From Symsagittifera roscoffensis (lineage: Eukaryota; Xenacoelomorpha; Acoela; Convolutidae), in NCBI RefSeq assembly GCF_963678635.1, contig NC_087063.1:83065574-83129573 (forward strand): a stretch of DNA of 64,000 nucleotides. The letters run 5' to 3'. Shown in pieces: positions 57,478-64,000 of this stretch (positions are counted from its first letter, which is position 1; each line of letters starts with the position of its first letter). The translations under genes were made by a program, and so were the position numbers. The notes under the pieces are model-generated. The model ran no database searches. It was given only the letters and a program-made list of their open reading frames with translations, and was not told the origin of the DNA.

Positions 57478-57690
57478 GAAATTCACTTACAGTTTGCGGA
57501 ATCCACTTACCTTTGCGGATTCCGCTTACATTTTGCGGAATCCACTTACAGTTGCGGAATCCAAAACAACTAGCTATTTTCGCTCGCTTGTTGCGGAATC
57601 CACGACACAACAAATGGGCGGACAAAATTTACATAACAGGTTCTTGTACGCGGAATCCACGGAAGTTTTGTAAGTGGAATCCACTTACAT
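57478..57690. repeat. GGAATCCGC minisatellite, block 2
   Basis: At least eight copies of GCGGAATCCAC or GCGGATTCCGC mixed in both orientations with TTACAGTT/TTACATTT spacers. Same motif as block 1, 0.8 kb away. Confidence 0.85.
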
Positions 57691-57955
57691 TTTGGAACAT
57701 GTTTAAAGATTAGTTTTTGGAATCCAGGAACATACAGACACAAGCTTGTGCGCCTATTCAGTGCACGTTTTAGCCTCGTAATGGAATGTTTTCTTTATTG
57801 TGATTTTTCTTTTTTAAATTTGTCTTTAAACAAACATTTCTGCCACTTGCAAAGGAATCGTATGTCCTGTTTCCTTTTTCTCGCAATAGTGTTTTTTTTG
57901 CAAAGGACGACCAGGGTGCGACAATTAAATTGAATTTGTTTGCTGTTTGATTTAG

Positions 57956-58142
57956 AAGTTCGACGACAACCGTGACAAGGAGGTGGACTTCTACGAATTT
58001 GTGCGCTACTATCTGCGGGAGGACATCGAGAAAGAGTTCAAACAGTATGACTTGAATGGAGACGGCATGATTACCAGGCAGGAGATCATGACTGTGTTGA
58101 GAAGAATGGGCATTCAGAATCAGCAGGAGTTGCAGAGTGCAG
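57956..58142 (+). CDS. EF-hand calcium-binding protein, exon 2
   Basis: 187 nt, residues 49-110 plus one base, between acceptor TTTGATTTAG and donor AG|GTACAC. It holds two full EF-hand loops: residues 51-62 (Asp51, Asn53, Asp55, Asp59, Glu62), with Lys in place of the usual Gly at position 6, and residues 80-91 (Asp80, Asn82, Asp84, Gly85, Glu91), fully canonical. Only 17 residues separate the two loops, while in calmodulin loops are about 24 apart, so the connecting helix is short and the pair geometry may differ. The exon is GC-richer than the intron on both sides and clearly under coding constraint. The ORF runs past the donor into the intron by chance. Confidence 0.9.
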
Positions 58143-58300
58143 GTACACGTCCCAGGGAACCCACGACGTCGCTTTTTCAGTTTCCTAGTTTTGGATTTTA
58201 TTCGATTGCCTTTTTAAGTTTCATACACTAAGATTTGATACTTTAGGAACCTTATGTATCTTTAGTTTCAGTTCTTCGGCGATCTTAAATATCAAGAAAT

Positions 58301-58476
58301 ACCGAAGATCTGAGACTTAAGATACACTGAAGATCTGATATTTAAGATACACCGAAGATCTGTTATTTAAGATACACTGAAGATCTGATATTTAAGATAC
58401 ACCGAAGATCTGTTATTTAAGATACACTGAAGATCTGAGACTTAAGATACACCGAAGATCTGATATTTAAGATACA
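58301..58476. repeat. 25-bp minisatellite in intron 2
   Basis: Seven units with core GAAGATCTGATATTTAAG, followed by ATACACC or ATACACT in alternation, so the true unit is partly a 50-bp dimer. Confidence 0.92.
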
Positions 58477-58499
58477 CATTTAAGATACTTCAAGTCTAA

Positions 58500-59137
58500 G
58501 ATCTGATAGTTGCAAAGATTGATGCCTAAATACTAAGTACTACGCCTCTTTTCCAATTTCAAAAGTATTCATTCCGCAAACTGCATGAAATATACTTTTT
58601 GTTCAAATCTGTTCACGCTGACAGGTTTTTATGCTAAGAAAATCAAAATCCGTTTTAAATAACAGTTTGTAAAAAGAATTTCAGACAAAAAGCTCGGAAC
58701 TGAAAAAGTGCCCCCAAGTTGATGTATGTATCTGTTTTTTCACACCGGGTGGATTTCTAACAACGACAGTTTGATTAGGAGGCCATTATTATTTCCTTTA
58801 ACGAAGAATTTAACCTTGAGATAAGGCGTCAGCGTTGATATCGTCAGATTGGGTGTTCGATTCCCTGCAATGGCAATGATACTGTGTGAGGATGAGCTCT
58901 CACTTGACCTCTAGCTTCAACTCTACCACAACATCACCGATTTTTGCTTCAAAAGTGACAAAGTCATGGAAAGTTCCAAGTGCAAACAAATAACGCTGAG
59001 TCGCAAATAATAAGTTTTTCTCCATTAAGTAACACAGAATGTAATGTGTGGCAATAATAACGCACTATTATTAGATCAGCTGCTGCACAGCCTTTGATAG
59101 ATTATCTGCGATTGGCAGAAAAAAAATTATACAACAC
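58500..59137. other. Intron 2 sequence, with a tRNA-like fragment
   Basis: At 58815-58880, GTGTTCGATTCCC resembles a Pol III B box with a plausible anticodon-arm text before it. The stems do not close well, so at most this is a tRNA-derived relic. Nothing else seen. Confidence 0.3.
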
Positions 59138-59382
59138 CGTTTTTCGTCTCGTTAACAACCCCCCCCCCCACATTTGAATTTTAGTTTTGATAAAATATAA
59201 TTATTTCTGCATAATATTTTGCAAAAAAAATTTTTGAATGATGAACAAACTATCTATTGTGAACATAATTATTCTTCATACCCTACATCTTTACATCACG
59301 AATTCAGCCATAACAGAACATTGGAGAACGCTAAGAAAGATGAAATTTTGAAATGTGCTGGTGAAAAGTGGAAAAGAGCCCG
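59138..59382. mobile_element. MITE, family A, decayed copy next to exon 3
   Basis: The interior shares GTGAACA, TTCTTCAT, TTTACATCACG and ATTCAGCCATAA in order with the copy at 45929-46145, and the right end GTGGAAAAGAGCCCG matches its terminus. The left end is poor and carries a C-run. The right end lies only 11 bases before the exon 3 boundary. Confidence 0.7.
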
Positions 59383-59393
59383 TTTTTTTTCAG

Positions 59394-59497
59394 CCTACGC
59401 CCTGATGAAGAGTGTGGACGATAACAGCGATGGGTTTATTTCCTACCCTGAGTTTGCGGACCATTTCGTCAAACAGAACTACTCCTTCAAGTCATAA
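59394..59497 (+). CDS. EF-hand calcium-binding protein, exon 3 (terminal)
   Basis: 104 nt, starting after CGTTTTTTTTCAG, joined to exon 2 in phase 1 to make Ala111, and ending at TAA 59495-59497. Residues 119-130 form a canonical EF-hand loop (Asp119, Asn121, Asp123, Gly124, Ile126, Glu130). The C-terminus is short (NYSFKS). Together with exon 2 this leaves three binding loops and one degenerate N-terminal hand. The open frame upstream to 59219 is MITE sequence and not coding. ATTAAA at 59530-59535 is a likely polyadenylation signal. Confidence 0.88.
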
Positions 59498-59529
59498 ACT
59501 GCAAGCCACACAAGAACCCAGCAAACTCA

Positions 59530-59535
59530 ATTAAA
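59530..59535 (+). promoter_or_regulatory. Polyadenylation signal ATTAAA
   Basis: It lies 33 bases after the stop codon of the EF-hand gene, in an A-rich stretch. Confidence 0.45.
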
Positions 59536-59539
59536 ATCA

Positions 59540-60685
59540 CTTATAATCGAATACGCAATACACCCAAAAAGAATTCAATTTCTTTGAGAGTCAATATTAG
59601 GAGGGGCAAGTCAATTGAATTACGGATAATTTAGAGAATTGTGGAGAATCAAGCGTTTAAAAAGATTTTTTTTTGCATATAACAGACAGAATTCTACAGG
59701 CGTCTTCACAACAATATTTTTCAGCATAATAATTAAAATTTCTTCTGTCGTCTGCAATATGGATAGTGTCAGATTTTTGGAGCAATAAAAACTCACATAT
59801 AATTCGGATGTTTTTTTTCTTAGTTTGGAAGTGTTGGCATGACATTTTTGAAAATTTTGATCTCGTCTCATATTTTCTCAAAAAATCAGTTGCATTTTTT
59901 CAAAAAATCAGTTGCCTTGCCCAATGCCATTTAAATGAGAAGTAGATGTAGAAATTTTGCAACCTTAAATTTTGCCCGATGCACTTGCAAATACTTCGAG
60001 TACCTTTATCTTTAAAGATAAACAAGAATTTATTCTGATAACACAAGTATTTTTCCTTAAAAACCTTTGAAAACCTAGGGCAGATATGAAAACAAAGCCA
60101 TTGTGACATTCATGGTGAGAAAAGAATAAAAATCGGATTCAACTTATCGAATTTTTACTACCCGAATTTTTACTACCCTCAGCTCTGATTGGCCAATTCA
60201 TTAATTGGAGTTAGGTCGACAAACAATCAGCAAAATGCGATAATTCCTCGTTAATTTAATCTTCATTCTTCTTGTAATGTTGCTTAACTGTTGTGTTAAA
60301 CTAATTAACTAGATAATTGCATGTTTTGACGAACTTGATATCTTGGGTAGCACTTCCAGTTTTCAGTTTTTTAAAATTGGTTTTAAAAACCCAATTAATG
60401 ATAGTGAACAACAATTATTATTTTGACTTCATGGCGATTTTTTTCAAGATTAAAAATTTTTAGTTTTTAGGTTTAGGTTTTAATCTTGAAAAAAAAGGAC
60501 CTGACACTGAAAATTGAAAAACTGAATCAGAAAAACGTGTCAAATTCCCACCATTGTCACAAATTCTATCAACGATATCGGCTGCACTTGTATAATAGAA
60601 CAAACTGATTGGGAAAAAACTGTCAATTTTTAAAACAAGTAAAACTTAAAAACTCTGCTCGTCATAACTATGTATCTAACAAAAT
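59540..60685. other. Downstream AT-rich stretch, no gene seen
   Basis: Short - strand ORFs (83, 74 and 69 codons) are AT-rich and overlap each other. No motif or repeat supported. Confidence 0.5.
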
Positions 60686-60689
60686 GCTA

Positions 60690-61300
60690 AGCTTGTGTGC
60701 ACCAGTCAGCAAGGAGTGTCTAGCATCCTACTTTAACAAACGTATTGATGAGGAGTTTGGTACTTGATGAACTTAAGCTAGTCAAATTGATTTCCCTGAT
60801 TGAAGTTAAAAAGCGATTCGTCCAAATATTGGCCATTTGATCTCCTATCTACAATAGGCAAAGTCCTCGAGAAAGTTTTTTAGCAGCATCAGCGAACGCT
60901 TTCCTTTAAAAAACAACCTGATATTTTTGTGAAAGAATGGTTTCATAGAAAAGCATTCTTATGTTGAAGCAATAACTCGAATCACAGAGTTAATGCGAAA
61001 ATTATTTAAAACAATTTGGGATGTTTCTTTTTGTTGATCTACGCAATATTTTGTCACTATCAAAAATGATTTTTTTTTGCCATCAAAACTTTGAAAATGT
61101 AGATTTAGAGGGAAAATAGGTCTTCCTCTCGTAAATTATTTGACTAACAGAAAATATTATTTAGTAGATCATCAATGTGAATCAAGTATCTGCAAAATGA
61201 GTTGTGGTGTGCCACCAGGTTCCGTTCTTGATCCTTTGTTTTTCTCTGCTGTAATTAAACGACATAAATAACAACGTCTTAGAGGGTAGAGTCAAAAATG
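60690..61300 (+). pseudogene. Decayed LINE reverse transcriptase
   Basis: In shifting frames the text reads like a Jockey/CR1-type RT: DELKLVKLISLIEVKKRF near 60750-60815, YWPFDLLSTIGKVLEKVF near 60822-60880 (the NYRPISLLSTIGKVLEK block), NGFIEKHSYVEAITRITELM near 60938-60995, and CKMSCGVPPGSVLDPLFFS near 61190-61250 (the GVPQGSVLGPLLF block). The catalytic FxDD block is missing. It is unlike the LINE at 50637-54459 and so is a separate family. Confidence 0.8.
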
Positions 61301-61351
61301 AAACAAAAAGGGAAAAAATTGATGGAAAAAGTTTAAAGATCAATAGTCTCA

Positions 61352-61680
61352 AGCAGTCGCGTGCGCAGAAGTTTTTCTAGCAATTTTTCAAAAAATAAAA
61401 CATTTCGTTGGCTTTTTTCCGAACTCTCTGATTATATTCAAAAGACCCCACTATTTCCAAAAAAATTTTCTGCGCTTCAGGCAAATTTTGAAAGAAAAAC
61501 GAGCGTTTTAAGCTTTTTTTTTCAAAAAAATTTACCAAAAAACTTACCAATTTTTTTGGCGCACGCTCACTTTCAATTCTATTTATATTAGCGCCTAAGG
61601 CACCCTTAGAAAAATATTGGGACTGGCCAGCCATAAATGTTGAAATTATAGAAAAAAGGGGCATTTTGGGGAAAAAATGG
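61352..61680. mobile_element. Decayed hAT-like MITE
   Basis: It starts CAGTCGCGTGCGCAGAAG. GGCGCACGCTCACTTTCAA, GCGCCTAAGGCACCCTTAGA and GGGACTGGCCAGCCATAAATG correspond in order to blocks in the MITE at 55898-56321. No clear target duplication. Confidence 0.55.
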
Positions 61681-61689
61681 CAACAGAAT

Positions 61690-62934
61690 GGTTGTTTGTA
61701 GTCTAAAATGTTAATAAAACAATCGATTCCCGTCTTACCCTTAGCCATTAAAATGGAACAAAAATTTGAACTTAATCCATTGTTTTATCAAATCTAAGAA
61801 GAAGTATAACCCAATTAAAATAAATTGAAATTTCTCAAACTGCAAAAAAAATCCATTCCCACAATCACCACTCTCCACAAGAACCACCCTCAGCTCCGCT
61901 TTGGTATTCTTGACCCCTAAAATTTTTTACAGACACTTTGTGGCCAGTTTGTTGAAAATACAGTTTTTTGGCCAAAAATTTTCAATTTTGCCGAGTGATA
62001 GTTGAAAATTCGTAACAGGCAACAAATCGTATCAAGCGAATTCGTATCTGTAGATTAAGCTGGGGAAACTGATTCTTGCGCAGTATTCATGATGTAAATG
62101 CAGCGGAGCGAAGCGAAGCAACGTAATATAATTGCCAATGCCTTGTTACGAATTTTCGCTTGTTACGAATAGTAGCCCAACCCATAAACATATATGCTTA
62201 CATACAAACGTCGTAAGACCCCCACCCCCAAAATTTCTATGCAAATTCAGAAAATGAATAAAAAAAAACAAAATTGAGAAACATAAAACGAGTAACAACA
62301 ACCAAAATTGCAGATAAAAAAAGTTAAAATTGAACCAGTAAACTACTTTAGTTTAAAGCGTGCAATCTATTCTGTGTGTGCTGAAAGTTGCATCTCAATA
62401 AAATGGGAAAAATGATTTAAAAGGAGTTTCATTGTTTTCATCTACAACATGCTACAACATCGACAACGCTGAAAAACCACTGTTCTTGTAACGTACAACT
62501 GAAAAATCTCATTCAAAAGTCTTGACGACCACGATAAAATGTTCGAAAAAAAATTAAATGCGTTCACGAATATAAGAAAGTAAGCGGCCTAAACAATCGG
62601 CCTCTTTGAATGAAACTGATCGAACGTGAAAAGCGTTTGCAGTTAGAATGCAACCTAAATCATTTCAAAAAACTATGCATAAAAACTCCATTCGATAAAA
62701 AAAAATAATGCTGTAATAACGCAAAACATCTTGCACGTTAGTTCTCATAAGGTAGTCAAATTAGTCAAATTAGCAATTCACAAACCCCAAATTTTTTAAA
62801 AAATGATCACAGGTTAGGTTTTTTGAACTCAGGCGATTACTGACTTTCAGATAAACAAATTTATTTCGTTCAAAAATGTCCAGATGAAAGTCAAAAAGTG
62901 TCAGGAAAAAATACACACCGAGCACAGAGATTCC
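61690..62934. other. AT-rich stretch with a small inverted repeat
   Basis: GAAAATTCGTAACA near 62004 and its complement TGTTACGAATTTTC near 62144 form a 14-bp inverted repeat about 140 bp apart, possibly a small MITE. GAGCGAAGCGAAGC near 62106 is a short direct repeat. No gene seen. Confidence 0.45.
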
Positions 62935-62935
62935 G

Positions 62936-63057
62936 TTACTTTCTGCGGAAGATTTAGGTGGAGAGGGGCGGGGCGGCCCGGTATCCTCAAGAGTTTGACC
63001 CCTTGGCAATGCAAAGTGTCCTTTGGCACTATTCTCCACTAATTGTAAGGATGGCAC
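62936..63057 (-). promoter_or_regulatory. GC-box patch, possible promoter or first exon
   Basis: An isolated GC-rich patch with GGGGCGGGGCGGCCCGG near 62955-62972, in otherwise AT-rich DNA. On the - strand an ATG at 63057 opens a frame with ordinary amino-acid composition (MPSLQLVENSAKGHFALPRG) up to a possible donor CTCG|GTGTGT near 62920. It could be a first exon of a - strand gene that continues leftwards, or a + strand promoter for a gene beyond the window. Confidence 0.25.
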
Positions 63058-63060
63058 GCG

Positions 63061-64000
63061 CGCTGAAAAACACGATTTTACAATTTACTCGTCGAAAATG
63101 TTTGTATTCGTTTTGAAAAACAGGTCGTCTTGACAAACTGGTCAAAGTTGCGTCGGTGCCGTGATTTGTAATAGCTCGAAAAACAATTTTAGCTGACCTA
63201 AAAATTGTTTGAAAAAAGGAATCAAATCAGGGCAAAGTTTTGAATGGTCTGAATGTCAGTTAATGTAATTGCAACGGTTTTTTGGGAAAAAAACATAAGG
63301 TCTCAACTAATTGTTCAGATTTTCAAAGAAAGTGACAGAATGTTTGGGCTCGTCGTGGTAAATTTTCTCCAGTCCTATTTTGCTGGGCATTTTTTTTATC
63401 CTGACCAAATCATCCGGTAATGTAATCCAGAGCTCTATTTGATGAAAGTATTTCAGCTGTGATCTTTTTTTAAAAGTTATAGGGCTTTACAGATTGCCAA
63501 TTTAGTCGATTTGTGATAACTCACGCGCGATATAATTTGTGCCATTAACGCGTATGCTGAAATTTTATCCATCTAAAATTTTTTTATTAAATCATTTGAT
63601 GCATCTTACTAGGTCCATTTTTTATTCAAAATCCAGCACTGCAGATAAACTTCAGATAAGGTTAAGCGTATAACAAATAGGTTATCTTTTAAAACTTTTC
63701 GAAGTAGATTAAAATCGCGAGGAAAGATACCTAATTATTTGCGACAAAATCACACTTGACTTACTCCTCATATTGCTCAATGCACATAACTTGACCACCC
63801 GCACTGACAAAATTGAGATTAAAATCGATTTAAATCGATTTTTTTTTACAGATAATATACAGTATGGAAAATGATGTACGGTAGCCCATGTAGACACGTA
63901 AACCGATTTACAATAGATTAAATGGATTTTACGGTTAAAAAAAAACATTTTTATTCCTTAAAAAATTACTTCAATCATTTTTACTGGGTTTGTGCAAGGC
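63061..64000. other. AT-rich end of the window, no gene seen
   Basis: No coding frame, element end or repeat that I can support. Confidence 0.5.

Larger units (their letters stand above)
31295..57955 (+). other. Intron 1 of the EF-hand gene, 26.7 kb, filled with mobile DNA
   Basis: Bounded by GTCAAT and TTTGATTTAG. It contains a minisatellite, two Ty3 elements in opposite orientations, MITEs, a tRNA gene, a LINE and palindromic repeats. An exon could be hidden, but the phase 0 join of exons 1 and 2 gives a continuous protein without one. Confidence 0.7.

Noticed and set aside
59219-59393. N-terminal extension of exon 3
   Set aside because: The open frame upstream of the acceptor is MITE-derived and the T8-CAG acceptor with phase 1 join to exon 2 explains the coding part.

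Overview
The window is AT-rich eukaryotic nuclear DNA. The evidence is a spliced protein gene with GT-AG introns, an intronic tRNA gene, LTR and non-LTR retrotransposons, several families of short inverted-repeat elements, a 21-kb satellite array and a 200-base assembly gap. Element types (Ty3-like LTR elements, an APE-type LINE with an N-terminal 2A motif, hAT-like MITEs) fit an invertebrate animal. I cannot name the species, and I see no sign of prokaryotic DNA.

Layout. Bases 1-1600 hold a decayed Ty3-type reverse transcriptase/RNase H relic. About 1600-22960 is one tandem satellite array with a monomer near 268 bp and several levels of higher-order repetition (about 638, 2400 and 3080 bp). 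Bases 22960-31000 are AT-rich and mostly unassigned, with the gap (24109-24308), a 387-bp tandem duplication and one unexplained 119-codon ORF.

The only well-supported cellular protein gene is on the + strand. It is a 144-residue EF-hand calcium-binding protein in three exons (31151-31294, 57956-58142, 59394-59497). Its first intron is 26.7 kb and is filled with mobile DNA. In order these are a 22-bp minisatellite, a broken + strand Ty3 element (about 32604-38790), a structurally complete but mutated - strand Ty3 element (39193-45713) with 210-bp LTRs and a 5-bp target duplication, two MITEs, a tRNA-Asn(GUU) gene, three copies of a roughly 1-kb inverted-repeat element (46971-50262), a LINE (about 50380-54610), a hAT-like MITE with an 8-bp target duplication (55898-56321), and palindromic minisatellites. 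Intron 2 has a 25-bp minisatellite and a MITE relative that ends right at the splice acceptor of exon 3. Downstream lie a decayed LINE reverse transcriptase (60690-61300), a second hAT-like MITE and a small GC-box patch near 62950.

How it fits together. The two Ty3 elements are relatives: their Gag N-termini align, both have the same unusual first zinc knuckle, and in both the primer-binding site overlaps the Gag start codon. Neither can be autonomous as read. The LINE is the best preserved element. It encodes a 2A ribosome-skipping motif, a PHD-type finger, an APE endonuclease, a reverse transcriptase and C-terminal zinc fingers, interrupted by only two single-base shifts, one of them in an A7 run in the correct phase for -1 slippage. 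The most interesting items are the 2A-bearing LINE, the higher-order satellite and the MITE touching the exon 3 splice site.
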